Source: an uncultured Eubacterium sp. (GTDB lineage: Bacteria > Bacillota > Clostridia > Lachnospirales > Lachnospiraceae). Taken from it: DNA of 64,000 bases. The translations under genes and the position numbers were made by a program. This document shows, piece after piece, positions 8,734 to 18,261 of this stretch. The notes under the pieces are model-generated. The model worked only from the letters and a program-made list of their open reading frames with translations, searched no databases and was not told the DNA's origin. How positions within the stretch are numbered: position 1 is the stretch's first letter; each line of letters starts with the position of its first letter. The DNA lies in assembly GCA_945939115.1 (NCBI GenBank), contig CAMEVC010000006.1:24036-88035 (forward strand). Reading direction: 5' to 3'.

Positions 8734-8837
8734 ATACTAATCCTCCTTAATATAATAATTATTTAAAAAGTACTTTTTATACTGTTGATATTAACACATA
8801 TCATATATTTTGTAAAGCAATAAAATATATTTATTGT

Positions 8838-8876
8838 AAAAAAAGACTTTTGCACCTCTATCAGATACAAAAGTCT
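8838..8876 (-). terminator. Rho-independent terminator after the lipoprotein gene
   Basis: Arms at 8844-8852 and 8868-8876 form a 9-bp stem, followed on the minus strand by seven T. It separates the murF-lipoprotein unit from the pilus operon. Confidence 0.85.
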
Positions 8877-8883
8877 CTTTACA

Positions 8884-9207
8884 TTACTGCCTGTTAAGTT
8901 CTATTGACGTACTGCCATCGCTTATTGTCAAAACATTTTTCTTAATTGAATAAGTATACTCTTCTGTCTCGTCTATTCCAAGATAGCTTACTGTAATGCT
9001 AAGCTTTCCGTCTTTAGCTTCATAAGAGGAAATCTCAACACTAATTCCTCCAATCTGTCGCGTTCCTGTTCCATCAGAATTAAATATGTATGTATAATCA
9101 TCTCCTGACCAGGTTCCAACAATAGTTGTCTTCTTGCCACATCCTGCAAATACTCCAATCATTGCTATCATGGTAACCAGAACGCCTACTCTCTTCAAAT
9201 ATTTCAT
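8884..9207 (-). CDS. Small lipoprotein with lipocalin-like/DUF5640-type domain
   Basis: About 107 residues. The N-terminus is a lipoprotein signal peptide ending in a lipobox (GVFAGC), so the mature protein is anchored on the outer membrane face by its Cys. The rest (GTWSGDDYTYIFNSDGTGT, then repeated short beta-strand segments such as YTYSIKKNVLTI) resembles the small DUF5640/lipocalin-like beta-barrel domain of clostridial lipoproteins. The ATG at 9207 is set by GGGAGG four bases upstream; the longer frame begins at a TTG inside that site. It follows murF by 16 bases. Ligand unknown. Confidence 0.8.
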   Translation of the reverse strand: MKYLKRVGVLVTMIAMIGVFAGCGKKTTIVGTWSGDDYTYIFNSDGTGTRQIGGISVEISSYEAKDGKLSITVSYLGIDETEEYTYSIKKNVLTISDGSTSIELNRQ

Positions 9208-9223
9208 AATTCCTCCCAAATAG

Positions 9224-10627
9224 TTAAATTGTCTTCACCGCTTCAACAACTTTAGAAAACTCCATTCCATGTGAAGCCTTTATGAGTATGTTATCATCTT
9301 TGTTAAGTATCTGTCCAATACATTTTAACATATCATCTCTTGTTTTAAATTGATGTACCTCACATCTATGAGCATTGTAATGTGTGTTTACATAATTTCT
9401 TGTTCCCTCAGCAATATTGGCAGCAAGTGCTCCGGCAGTGATAAGAACATCAATATTCTTAGTTCCAAGATACATGCCCACATCATAATGCATCTGCTTT
9501 TCATTTTCCCCCAGTTCAAACATATCTCCCAATATAGCGATTTTTCTCCCAATTGCTGTATCAAGCACATCAATAGAAGCCTTCATTGAAACAGGATTAG
9601 CATTATAACAATCATCTATTATAGTAAACCCGTTCTCTTTGATGATATTATTTCTCCCTGCAATTGTTTTGAGATTTCTTATTCCTCGCTCTATTTCAAT
9701 TGAAGACAGGCCAAACACTGAGCCGACAAGAGCCGCTGCCATGGCATTGTATACCATGTGATGTCCCGGAACAGGAACTGTAACATCAAATGTAGAAAAT
9801 TTATCCGCAGTATGAACACCATGTATAGTAAAGCTTGTTCCATCAAGTCCCAGACTCTTTATATCATCTGCATATACGCCCTCCTTATTGCTGATTCCAA
9901 AGAAAAGCGGACGTTTGCCATTAACCTGACTGATGGTTTCCAGTTTATCATCATCACCGTTAAGAATAACTATTCCTTCCGGATTCATATGCTTGAAAAT
10001 CTCTGTCTTAGCTTTTAATATTCCATCTCTTGTTCCCAGATTTTCCAGATGACACAGCCCGATATTAGTAATAACACATACATCTGGTTTTGCAATTTTT
10101 GAAAGACGCTCCATCTCTCCAAAATCGCTTATCCCCATCTCAAGTACCGCAATCTCATCCTCCGGTGTAAGACGAAAAACGGTAAGAGGAAGACCTATCT
10201 CGTTATTATAATTTCCAAGAGTTTTCAACACCCTGTATTTCTCTGACAATACCGAACTTATTGTCTCTTTTGTGCTGGTTTTACCAACACTTCCTGTGAT
10301 ACCTACAACCTTTACTGACAGATTATTTCTATACAACAGAGCCAGTTCCTTTAAAGCCTGAAGGCTTGACTGCACCTGTATATAAGAATGTGTCTCCCCC
10401 GGAAGCTCTTTCTCTGATATAACACAGGCAGCCCCCTTTTCAAAACACTGCCCGATATAATCATGTCCATCACTTCTCTCTCCCTTTATCGCAACAAAAA
10501 GACCGCCCTCACATACTGTGCGGCTGTCTATTGTAACTGCGGTAATCTCATTTTCGAGATTATCACTGCTGCCATGATATATGCCGTTAACAGCCTCCGT
10601 CATAGCTTTTAAGGTCATTCCCTTCAT
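9224..10627 (-). CDS. murF: UDP-N-acetylmuramoyl-tripeptide--D-alanyl-D-alanine ligase
   Basis: About 467 residues with Mur-ligase architecture: an N-terminal UDP-binding domain (AVTIDSRTVCEGGLFVAIKG), the ATP loop VVGITGSVGKTSTKE near residue 110, NYNNEIGLPLT, a central domain with VLEMGISDFGEM, and a C-terminal domain with IDDCYNANPVSMKAS and ILGDMFELGE. It adds D-Ala-D-Ala to the UDP-MurNAc-tripeptide in the cytoplasm. ddl, which makes the D-Ala-D-Ala dipeptide, is two genes upstream on the same strand, so the two substrate steps are linked. Start ATG at 10627 preferred (GGGGAG upstream); a GTG nine bases earlier is possible. Confidence 0.95.
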   Translation of the reverse strand: MKGMTLKAMTEAVNGIYHGSSDNLENEITAVTIDSRTVCEGGLFVAIKGERSDGHDYIGQCFEKGAACVISEKELPGETHSYIQVQSSLQALKELALLYRNNLSVKVVGITGSVGKTSTKETISSVLSEKYRVLKTLGNYNNEIGLPLTVFRLTPEDEIAVLEMGISDFGEMERLSKIAKPDVCVITNIGLCHLENLGTRDGILKAKTEIFKHMNPEGIVILNGDDDKLETISQVNGKRPLFFGISNKEGVYADDIKSLGLDGTSFTIHGVHTADKFSTFDVTVPVPGHHMVYNAMAAALVGSVFGLSSIEIERGIRNLKTIAGRNNIIKENGFTIIDDCYNANPVSMKASIDVLDTAIGRKIAILGDMFELGENEKQMHYDVGMYLGTKNIDVLITAGALAANIAEGTRNYVNTHYNAHRCEVHQFKTRDDMLKCIGQILNKDDNILIKASHGMEFSKVVEAVKTI

Positions 10628-10663
10628 ATTGAACACTCTCCCCGTTCATATTTAATATCTCAA

Positions 10664-11224
10664 TTAAATAATAATATCATCCAGTTTCTTCTTAGGTACA
10701 TGATGTACCTGATTTTCATCCCTGTAATACTTAATGTCGCCATCTCCCGGAATATCTTCAATAACAACATTTTCCTTAGGATAACCAAATGCAATTACAT
10801 ATATAATCTTAAGGCCCTCCGGTATTCCCAGTTCACCCATTAACTGTTCACGCCTTACATTGCCAAAGAAACATCCGCCAAACCCCTGCTCAGTAGCTGC
10901 AAGCAGCATTGTCTGTCCGACAATTCCGGCATCAACCTCACAATTAATGTTATCCGGACAGGTTATAACAATATAGCCGGCTGGCTTTTCTCCCTCCTCA
11001 GGTCCATCCCAATCCTTAAGATATCCTGCAAATCCAAGACTCTCATATACTTTCTCATTCTCAATATCATCACAGACAATACGGTATCTGAACGGCTGTC
11101 TGTTTGCAGCCGACGGTGTCAGTCTTGCAATGTCAACAAGTTCCTTAAGCTGCTCTGTGCTTAACTTCTTATCCTGATAAAATCTTCTGTAAGATCTGTT
11201 TTTCTTCACAAGTTCCTTTATCAT
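10664..11224 (-). CDS. Nitroreductase-family flavoprotein
   Basis: A protein of about 186 residues with the nitroreductase fold signature: RSYRRFYQDKKLSTEQLKEL, then TPSAANRQPFRYRIV (FMN-binding), GIVGQTMLLAATEQGFGGCF and a C-terminal IAFGYPKE. These FMN enzymes reduce nitro compounds, quinones or flavins with NAD(P)H. The ATG at 11224 is chosen because GGG lies seven bases upstream; a GTG two codons earlier overlaps it. It sits between ddl and murF with short gaps and is probably cotranscribed, though no link to wall synthesis is known. Substrate unknown. Confidence 0.85.
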   Translation of the reverse strand: MIKELVKKNRSYRRFYQDKKLSTEQLKELVDIARLTPSAANRQPFRYRIVCDDIENEKVYESLGFAGYLKDWDGPEEGEKPAGYIVITCPDNINCEVDAGIVGQTMLLAATEQGFGGCFFGNVRREQLMGELGIPEGLKIIYVIAFGYPKENVVIEDIPGDGDIKYYRDENQVHHVPKKKLDDIII

Positions 11225-11259
11225 GTACACGCCCTTTCCTCTCTCAGCCTTAGTGCGAA

Positions 11260-12291
11260 TTAATTATATTTTGCAAGGGAAATATCGATTATTGTCTGCG
11301 TAAGCTCATCGTATGAAATCCCCACTGCTGCCGCCTCCTGTGGAATAAGGCTTGTATCCGTCATCCCCGGCAGGGTATTTATTTCGAGACAGAAAATATT
11401 TCCATTCCTATCAAGAAGTTCATCAACCCTTGCATATGTAGTAACTCCTGCACTCTGACAGCATTTTTCAGCCCAGAACTGCATCTGGCTTGCCACATCA
11501 TCCGGTATATCCGCCGGACAGGTCTCCTTAGTTGACCCGGCTTTGTACTTATTCTTATAATCATAGAATCCCTCAAGTGGTTCTATCTCAATAACAGGAA
11601 GTGCTTTCCCATCAAGGACTGCAACAGAAAATTCCCTTCCGTCAATGTACTCCTCAACAAGCACAGTATCCTCATAAGAAAATGCATCCGCTAAAGCAGC
11701 TTCAAATTCTTTTTCGTTATGTGCAATTGATACTCCTACACTTGACCCGCCACAACATGGCTTAACAACACAAGGAAACGGAACATATTCTGCTTTGTGT
11801 CCTTTATGAAGTGTCAATCCTTTAGGCATAGGTATTCCCTCCGGAACAAGAACTTTTTTAGCAAGCTCCTTGCTCATAGAGATAGCACTGCTCAAATAAT
11901 CTGTTCCTGTATATCTTATACCCATCAGGTCAAATGTTGCCTGCACTTTTCCATCTTCACCATTGCTTCCATGCAGTCCCATAAACACAATATCAGCTTC
12001 TTTGCACAGTTCGATAACATTAGGGCCAAAAAAGCTTTCTCTTGCCTTATCTCTTCGCTCAACCTCAGCCGCAATCCCAGGTGTTTTATCCTTCAAATTG
12101 TCTGATAATTCACCCAAATCATTCTTTTCCGTAAAGAAATCTGCGACCTTACTATCCTCCAAGCCTAAGAAAACATCCAGCATATTGGCATCATGTCCAT
12201 TTCTCCTCAGGCTCTCACATACCCTGTAACTTGTCACGATAGAAATATCTCTCTCTGTACTTGTTCCACCTGCTAATACTACAATTTTCAT
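11260..12291 (-). CDS. ddl: D-alanine--D-alanine ligase
   Basis: A 343-residue ATP-grasp enzyme. It begins MKIVVLAGGTSTERDISIVT, has GLHGSNGEDGKVQATFDLMG near residue 105, VKPCCGGSSVGVSI (ATP-grasp loop), VEEYIDGREFSVAVL and the C-terminal metal-binding LEINTLPGMTDTSLIPQ. It joins two D-alanines for peptidoglycan precursor synthesis. The start has AAGGAGG at the right distance. D-Ala versus D-Lac preference cannot be settled with certainty by eye. It leads the ddl-nitroreductase-murF run. Confidence 0.95.
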   Translation of the reverse strand: MKIVVLAGGTSTERDISIVTSYRVCESLRRNGHDANMLDVFLGLEDSKVADFFTEKNDLGELSDNLKDKTPGIAAEVERRDKARESFFGPNVIELCKEADIVFMGLHGSNGEDGKVQATFDLMGIRYTGTDYLSSAISMSKELAKKVLVPEGIPMPKGLTLHKGHKAEYVPFPCVVKPCCGGSSVGVSIAHNEKEFEAALADAFSYEDTVLVEEYIDGREFSVAVLDGKALPVIEIEPLEGFYDYKNKYKAGSTKETCPADIPDDVASQMQFWAEKCCQSAGVTTYARVDELLDRNGNIFCLEINTLPGMTDTSLIPQEAAAVGISYDELTQTIIDISLAKYN

Positions 12292-12417
12292 AGCTCCTCC
12301 TTATTACCTCTCAAATAAATGTCAATTTTTGAGATGAATTCAAACTTTTTCCACAATATCCACATACTTATTCACATTTTTTGTTAATTATCCAATAATA
12401 ATTAAATTGTCAGATAA

Positions 12418-12906
12418 TTATGGTCTCAAATGACTTCCTTCATACTTAGTGTGTGCCTGAAGGACTTTTTTCAACGACTCCAGTTTCTTTGATGTATCTT
12501 CCTCAGGAACAACGACTTCAAGAGATTCTGCCATAATATCAATCATTTCATCTGTAAATTTATCCTTGTTTCTCATAAGTACATCAAGCTTATCCTCGTA
12601 TCCTCTGGCATCAAGAAACTTTTCCAGCGGGCTGTCCTCTTCAGGCATTCCATTGTCAATATTATTCATAGTCACAGGATCTACCTGCTCAAATCTGTAT
12701 TTCTGTGTTACTTCAGGGTACTTTACATGGTCGACCTCACTCATAAACATATCATAAGGTCTTACATACACAGCATATTCTCCATACATCGCCTGGTATA
12801 CCACCATCTTTTCCTTAGTCTCAGAGTGAAAAGCAACACACTTAACCTGATATAGTTTATTCTTAAAATGTCTGTAAAATCCACCCGGTACAAGTTTTCT
12901 TTCCAT
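12418..12906 (-). CDS. DUF1653-containing protein
   Basis: About 162 residues. The first half (MERKLVPGGFYRHFKNKLYQ through YAVYVRPYDMFMSEVDH) is the DUF1653 domain, a small beta domain of unknown function. The second half is helical and acidic (PLEKFLDARGYEDKLDVLMR), with no membrane segment. The ATG at 12906 is chosen because GGGGAGG lies seven bases upstream; an ATG 18 bases earlier would put that site inside the gene. Cytoplasmic, function unknown. Confidence 0.8.
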   Translation of the reverse strand: MERKLVPGGFYRHFKNKLYQVKCVAFHSETKEKMVVYQAMYGEYAVYVRPYDMFMSEVDHVKYPEVTQKYRFEQVDPVTMNNIDNGMPEEDSPLEKFLDARGYEDKLDVLMRNKDKFTDEMIDIMAESLEVVVPEEDTSKKLESLKKVLQAHTKYEGSHLRP

Positions 12907-12973
12907 CAGTACGCCTCCCCGCATTTAATATCTTATATATTTTATCGCACAATGGCGGCAGTTACAACATTTT

Positions 12974-13002
12974 TTGCTCACTTGCGTCCAAAGTGTTAAA
13001 AT
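12974..13002 (+). promoter_or_regulatory. Promoter of the PHP-domain gene
   Basis: TTGCTC (12974-12979), a 17-base spacer and TAAAAT (12997-13002) with an extended TG before the -10 element. It is the only good promoter upstream of the plus-strand PHP gene. Confidence 0.6.
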
Positions 13003-13057
13003 GTTTTTATCAGCAGTTACATTTTTCAATTCATTTATGCATAAGGAGATTATGACA

Positions 13058-13921
13058 ATGAGACAAATAGATTTACATGTACATTCAACGTTTTCGGACG
13101 GAACAGACACCCCATCTGTTCTTGTAGATAAAGCAGCCGCAGCAGGGTTGTCTGCCTTTGCTCTGACTGACCATGATACCACTAAAGGAATCGGGGAAGC
13201 ACTTTCAGCCTGTGCCCGCAAAAATGAATCCGGTATTGAATTGGAAGTTATCCCCGGAGTTGAGATAAGCACTAATTATGACAAGACTGAGATACACATA
13301 GTCGGTCTTTTTATTGATTATAACGACAAGGATTTTAATTCATTTCTAAATACACAATTAGAATCCCGCGACAACAGAAACAAACAGGTATGTGAATGTT
13401 TCAAGAAAATCGGCATAAACATCACTTACGAAGATATGATTAGCACTTACGGCGATTCTGTTATAACGAGAGCACATTTTGCTGACAAACTTGTCGCAAT
13501 GGGCATAACAGGAGACAGAAATGAAGCTTTTGACAGATTCTTAAGTCCGGGAAAACCATGTTATGTACCAAGGACTAAAGTTGACCCGGCGGATGCCATC
13601 ACCAGAATCCATAAAGCCGGAGGAACAGCTATTCTTGCTCATCCAATTCTTTATCATCTCGGCAAGTCACAGATGACAAAGCTGCTTGATTATGTATGTT
13701 CGGCAGGTCTGGACGGCATTGAGGCCATCTATTCAACATACAAAATGGGAGATGAACTGTATATAAGGCGGATTGCCCGCGAACGGAACCTCCTGATATC
13801 CGGAGGTTCCGACTATCACGGAAGAAATAAACCGCACATCCAGCTCGGAACCGGAAAAGGTCATCTTTTTGTCCCATATGAATTATTAGACAAGATGCGT
13901 ACTGCCCGGAATAACATTTAA
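13058..13921 (+). CDS. PHP-domain phosphoesterase
   Basis: About 287 residues. The N-terminus MRQIDLHVHSTFSDGTDTP holds the HxH and SDG motifs of the PHP metallophosphoesterase fold; ALTDHDTTKGI, VIPGVEIST, GGTAILAHPILY and SGGSDYHGRNKP supply further metal ligands. The size fits the YciV/RNase AM-like nucleoside 3',5'-bisphosphate phosphatase family. The ATG at 13058 lies nine bases after AAGGAG; an ATG at 13052 is too close. It converges on the methyltransferase gene with a 5-base gap. Substrate is inferred from family. Confidence 0.87.
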   Translation: MRQIDLHVHSTFSDGTDTPSVLVDKAAAAGLSAFALTDHDTTKGIGEALSACARKNESGIELEVIPGVEISTNYDKTEIHIVGLFIDYNDKDFNSFLNTQLESRDNRNKQVCECFKKIGINITYEDMISTYGDSVITRAHFADKLVAMGITGDRNEAFDRFLSPGKPCYVPRTKVDPADAITRIHKAGGTAILAHPILYHLGKSQMTKLLDYVCSAGLDGIEAIYSTYKMGDELYIRRIARERNLLISGGSDYHGRNKPHIQLGTGKGHLFVPYELLDKMRTARNNI

Positions 13922-13926
13922 AGCCC

Positions 13927-15141
13927 TTATTTTTCATCCACCACCTGGAAAATAAAGAACTTAAGATAATAACTTTCCTGTGCTTCCCACAATATAGGAT
14001 GATCCGGTGACTGTGTCCTGAATTCAACCTGTCTTAATCTTTTATGTACAGCCTTAGCCGCCTCTTTAATAGTTTTCGTGAGCAGCTCCTGAGTCATAAA
14101 ATGAGAACATGAACAACTTGCCAGATATCCACCATCCTTAACAAGCTTAAGACCTTTCATATTAATTTCTCTGTAACCCTTAATAGCATTCTTTGTTGCC
14201 TCTCTGGACTTAGTAAATGCCGGAGGGTCAAGAATAACCACATCATACTTTTCACCCGCCTCATTAAGTCTTGGAAGTTCATCAAGCACATTTGCACATT
14301 TAAATCTAACTGTGTCCTCCAGATGGTTTAGCCTGGCATTGGCTCTCGCCTGTTCAATGGCATATTCTGATATATCCAATCCTGTAACCTCGCTGGCTCC
14401 GGCAATTCCTGCATTTAGAGCAAATGTTCCCATATGTGTAAAGCAGTCCAGCACCCGCTTACCCTTACAGAGCCTCTGCATGGCAAGTCTGTTGTATTTC
14501 TGATCCAGGAAAAATCCTGTCTTCTGTCCATTTACAACATCTATCATGTAGTGGACACCATTCTCAACTATCTCAACATCAGTGTCAAATTCTTCTCCGA
14601 TAAAGCCCTTAACCCGCTCCATTCCTTCAAGGGTTCTCACCTTGGCATCACTTCTCTCGTATACTCCCCGAATCTCTACACCCTTCTCGCCAAGTATTTG
14701 TTTCACTTTCTTGACAATCAATGGTTTAAATCTGTCGATTCCCAGTGCAAGAGATTCAACCACCAATACATCTGAATATTTATCTATCACCAGCCCCGGA
14801 AGGAAATCCGCCTCACCAAATATCAGACGGCAGGCCGAAGTATCCACTGTATCATACCTGTACTCTACTGCATTTCTGACTCTTTTCTCAATAAATGCAT
14901 CATCAATATTCCTTTCATGTCTCGACAACATCCTGACCGTTATCTTAGACTTTCTGTTTATAAAACCTATTCCCATGAAATAATCATCAAAATCTAACAC
15001 TTCAACAAGATGTCCGTCAGTCACATCCTCTGACATCCAGTCAATTTCATTATCATAAACCCATGCTCCACCTGCTTTAAGTGTTCTGCCCTCGCCCTTT
15101 TTAAGTCTTATCTGTCCGAATATTCTAAACAATTCCTCCAT
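13927..15141 (-). CDS. rlmI: RlmI-family 23S rRNA cytosine-C5 methyltransferase
   Basis: About 404 residues: an N-terminal PUA domain (GAWVYDNEIDWM, VEVLDFDDYFMGIGFINRKS), an EEHEE-type middle part (GEADFLPGLVIDKY) and a C-terminal Rossmann methyltransferase with FFLDQKYNR, VLDCFTHMGTFALNAG (SAM loop), DPPAFTKSR and SCSCSHFM. This is the RlmI class that makes m5C in 23S rRNA. The ATG at 15141 follows AAAGGG; a TTG one codon earlier is also possible. Its stop is five bases from that of the convergent PHP gene. Confidence 0.88.
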   Translation of the reverse strand: MEELFRIFGQIRLKKGEGRTLKAGGAWVYDNEIDWMSEDVTDGHLVEVLDFDDYFMGIGFINRKSKITVRMLSRHERNIDDAFIEKRVRNAVEYRYDTVDTSACRLIFGEADFLPGLVIDKYSDVLVVESLALGIDRFKPLIVKKVKQILGEKGVEIRGVYERSDAKVRTLEGMERVKGFIGEEFDTDVEIVENGVHYMIDVVNGQKTGFFLDQKYNRLAMQRLCKGKRVLDCFTHMGTFALNAGIAGASEVTGLDISEYAIEQARANARLNHLEDTVRFKCANVLDELPRLNEAGEKYDVVILDPPAFTKSREATKNAIKGYREINMKGLKLVKDGGYLASCSCSHFMTQELLTKTIKEAAKAVHKRLRQVEFRTQSPDHPILWEAQESYYLKFFIFQVVDEK

Positions 15142-15212
15142 CAATGTACCCTTTCATAAATCGACATTTTTCTCTAAACATATATCATCAGACTATATCT
15201 TATCATATTATA

Positions 15213-15662
15213 TCAGTCAGATGCAGGATTACCAAGAAAATAAAACATACATACTCCCACAACTGTAATAATCATGGAAATAAGCTTAATCATTGAGAAC
15301 TGCATCTTCTCACTGCCAAACCATCCAAAAAGCCCGATTAAATATGACACAATAATCTGAGCCACTACAATTGTAACCTCAGCCTTTGCAATTCCAAGAC
15401 TGCTTATGCTCTTTATTACTGTAAAGGTTATAAATGCTCCTATAACACCTCCCAGCAGAGTCAGCTTATTATCCACCTTAAATAATTTCATAATATCCGG
15501 TCTTCCATCAGCCACCCACATAATTGCACATGTCAAAAGTGCTGTCAACTGCACAAACATTGCTGTTACCCATACACTGCTTGCCTTTGTAACATTTGTA
15601 TTAAACGCCCCCTGCAGGCTCATAAGTGCTCCCGATATTATTGCAATAAGAAATCCTGCCAT
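15213..15662 (-). CDS. YdcZ/DUF606-type small DMT transporter
   Basis: A 149-residue membrane protein with about five helices, beginning MAGFLIAIISGALMSLQGAF, typical of the DUF606 (YdcZ) branch of the drug/metabolite transporter superfamily. Such half-size proteins usually work as dimers or pairs. It lies 66 bases after the solute-binding lipoprotein, in the same direction as the arginine operon, so it may be its last gene. Substrate unknown. Confidence 0.8.
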   Translation of the reverse strand: MAGFLIAIISGALMSLQGAFNTNVTKASSVWVTAMFVQLTALLTCAIMWVADGRPDIMKLFKVDNKLTLLGGVIGAFITFTVIKSISSLGIAKAEVTIVVAQIIVSYLIGLFGWFGSEKMQFSMIKLISMIITVVGVCMFYFLGNPASD

Positions 15663-15727
15663 TAACTAATACCTCCTAAAATATTCCTCTAGGATAATTA
15701 TTAGTTAACAGCAGGAAATTATGCATA

Positions 15728-17008
15728 TTATTTGTTTTCAGTACTGCTTTCCGTTGTATTACTCATACTCTTCGTCATCTTTTCGATAGTTGTTGCAAAT
15801 GTGTTATAAGAGGCATCTATATCGGCACCGTCATATACCTGATGCAGCATAATCTCGTATCTCATATAGATTTCTCCAACGCCAATATATTTAGCCTTCA
15901 CAATAGAATCCGAATAAATTTCATGTAGACTGTTATAGCTTTCCAGATTCTTCTTAATCTTCAGATTGCCTCTTGCACAGCTCTTTCCCGCCATTGCTTC
16001 AAGATAATCTGCATAATCATAAGAAATAGCTCTGGCAACTGCCTTAGAAGCATCTACATTCCTGGTATATGGATTGACTACAGCCATAGTTGTTACAGAC
16101 ATAGTTTTCGACTTAACATCTGTACCCATAGCCGGATACGGACATATTCCATAATCCACATCCGTCATATTAATCTCTGCAAGACTATCTGCATCTAACA
16201 CTGAATACAGAAGTCCTCCTGTTGCAAACAACTCTGAACAGTCTTTAAGACTGACTGTATTTCTGTCAATGCCAAATGCATCCTTCAGCTCTGAGTATTT
16301 CTTAAGCACCTGCTTAATCTTCTCTTCATTCACAGTCACATCCCGGCTGTTCTCAGCTTTATCTCCACCAACATTAAGATACTCCCCAACCGCCGCATAA
16401 TTGATAAACATAGAATCCGGATTCCACTCAAATACCATTGTTACATCCTGGTTCTCATCAGTAATCTGATAATTATCGCTGATTTCTCTTATCTTATCAA
16501 TATTGTCAACAGGTTCTGCATATTTCTTGTTATACACAAGAAAAGATGCATTAAAGGAAACAGGATATCCATACAGCTTATCCCCATATGAACAAGCTGT
16601 CATAGCAGCCTTTCCAAACACCTCTTCGTTATAGACATCAGGGTACAGGTCATTCTCTGACATCAGTCCCATAAGATACGCCTTTTCAATTTCCTCAGAT
16701 GTAAGCATATATATATCACAGGCATTGTCTTTTCTTACCGACTCATCATATATATAGTTGATATAGGAATCTGCCTCCACATACACGGGATTAATTGTGA
16801 CAAGCTCATTGGATAACTTGAACTGTTTTGCGACAAATTCAATATAAGACTCATATGCACTGTCATTGTACCAGATATTAATTGTAATCGGCCCGCTAAG
16901 ATTAAGTTCTCTCGCAGCCTGCGTTCTCTCATCTTTCTTACCGCAGCCTGAAAAGACTGTCAGCATGGTAACAATCAGCATCATACTGATAAATCTTTTT
17001 AATTTCAT
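15728..17008 (-). CDS. Extracellular solute-binding lipoprotein (ABC type)
   Basis: A 426-residue protein with a lipoprotein signal peptide ending TVFSGC, so it is anchored outside the membrane. The rest has the family 1 extracellular solute-binding layout: ITINIWYNDSAYESYIEFVA, DIYMLTSEEIEKAYLMG, and GYPVSFNASFLVYNKKYAEP, as in sugar- or peptide-type binding proteins. No ABC permease or ATPase gene is nearby. The ribosome site (AGGAG) overlaps the very end of argD with only four bases between stop and start, so it is translated with the arginine genes. Ligand unknown. Confidence 0.82.
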   Translation of the reverse strand: MKLKRFISMMLIVTMLTVFSGCGKKDERTQAARELNLSGPITINIWYNDSAYESYIEFVAKQFKLSNELVTINPVYVEADSYINYIYDESVRKDNACDIYMLTSEEIEKAYLMGLMSENDLYPDVYNEEVFGKAAMTACSYGDKLYGYPVSFNASFLVYNKKYAEPVDNIDKIREISDNYQITDENQDVTMVFEWNPDSMFINYAAVGEYLNVGGDKAENSRDVTVNEEKIKQVLKKYSELKDAFGIDRNTVSLKDCSELFATGGLLYSVLDADSLAEINMTDVDYGICPYPAMGTDVKSKTMSVTTMAVVNPYTRNVDASKAVARAISYDYADYLEAMAGKSCARGNLKIKKNLESYNSLHEIYSDSIVKAKYIGVGEIYMRYEIMLHQVYDGADIDASYNTFATTIEKMTKSMSNTTESSTENK

Positions 17009-17012
17009 AAGA

Positions 17013-18206
17013 TTAACTCCTAGTCTGGAAGGATTTCTTAAGCTTTGTTATACATTCATCAACATCTTCTTTCGTAATTACAAGTGGCGGAACAAAACGA
17101 ATGACATTAGTTCCTGCTGAGAAAAGTATAAGTCCGTTATCAAGAGCTGTAGAAATCACATCCTTTGGATTCACTGACAATTCCAGTCCCTGCATAAGAC
17201 CCATTCCTCTTCTTTCGACCACAATATCAATACTCTCGACGAGCTCATCTAATCTCTTCTCAAAGTATGCTGAAACTTCCTTTACATTCTCAAGGACATG
17301 CTGCTTCTCAAACAGTTCAAACACCTTGGCAGCCGCTGCACATGCAAGAGGATTTCCTCCGTATGTTGTTCCGTGGTCTCCCGGTACTAATGCCTTGGCC
17401 ACCTCTTCTGTAGCTGCAAATGCTCCGATAGGGACACCACATCCCAATGCCTTGGCAACCGTGATAATGTCCGGTTTAACACCATACTGCTGGAATGCAA
17501 ACATACTTCCTGTCCTTCCCATTCCGCACTGTATCTCATCAAGAATAAGAAGGATTCCCTTCTCATCACAAAGCTTTCTGACACCTTCTATAAATTCTTT
17601 AGTTGCAGGATAAATTCCTCCTTCACCCTGTACCGTCTCGAATATTATAGCACATGTTTTATCATTAACAAGCTCCTTTACACTATCAAGGTTATTGTAC
17701 TGTGCAAACTTTATTCCCGGTATCATAGGGCCAAATGCTTCCTGATAATGCTTATTTCCTGTTACTGCAAGGGCTCCCATGCTTCTTCCGTGGAATGAAT
17801 GCTGCATTGCTATAATCTCTGCATCAGCAGTCCCATTCTTAACATAATAATATTTCCTGGCAAGCTTTACAGCTCCCTCAACAGCCTCTGTTCCACTGTT
17901 TGTAAAGAATACCCTGTCCATGCCGGATGCCTTGGTAAGTGCCTGTGCAGCAGCAACTGCAGGTTCATTGTAGAAATAGTTGGATGTATGAACGAGCTTA
18001 TCAATCTGGCATTTAAGTGCATCGTTATATTCCCTGTTATTATATCCAAGTGCGAAGACAGCAATACCTGCGCCAAAATCAAGATATTCCTTGCCGTCTG
18101 TATCGTAAAGTCTTACGCCATCTCCCTTATCAAGCACAATCTGATAACGGTTGTAAGTATGTATAAGCTTTTCTTCCGCTGTATCAATAATCTGCTGTGT
18201 ATTCAT
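17013..18206 (-). CDS. argD: Acetylornithine aminotransferase
   Basis: A 397-residue class III PLP aminotransferase. Key segments are YLDFGAGIAVFALGYNN, FFTNSGTEAVEGAVKLARKY, HSFHGRSMGALAVTGN, ILDEIQCGMGRTGSMFAFQQ and TVAKALGCGVPIGAF with the PLP-binding Lys, then GDHGTTYGGNPLACAAA. It converts N-acetylglutamate semialdehyde to N-acetylornithine. It is the fourth gene of argC-argJ-argB-argD, which supports this over other class III enzymes. Confidence 0.95.
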   Translation of the reverse strand: MNTQQIIDTAEEKLIHTYNRYQIVLDKGDGVRLYDTDGKEYLDFGAGIAVFALGYNNREYNDALKCQIDKLVHTSNYFYNEPAVAAAQALTKASGMDRVFFTNSGTEAVEGAVKLARKYYYVKNGTADAEIIAMQHSFHGRSMGALAVTGNKHYQEAFGPMIPGIKFAQYNNLDSVKELVNDKTCAIIFETVQGEGGIYPATKEFIEGVRKLCDEKGILLILDEIQCGMGRTGSMFAFQQYGVKPDIITVAKALGCGVPIGAFAATEEVAKALVPGDHGTTYGGNPLACAAAAKVFELFEKQHVLENVKEVSAYFEKRLDELVESIDIVVERRGMGLMQGLELSVNPKDVISTALDNGLILFSAGTNVIRFVPPLVITKEDVDECITKLKKSFQTRS

Positions 18207-18261
18207 GATTATACTCTCTTTCTTATAGGATTATTATCAACCACTTAATAATATCATATAT

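Noticed and set aside
12300..12417. DnaA boxes or origin
   Set aside because: Some CCACA motifs occur near 12350-12375 but none match the TTATCCACA box well and no origin genes are near.
12925..13272. Minus-strand 115-codon frame
   Set aside because: It lies over the PHP gene start and promoter with no ribosome site; a shadow of the plus-strand gene.
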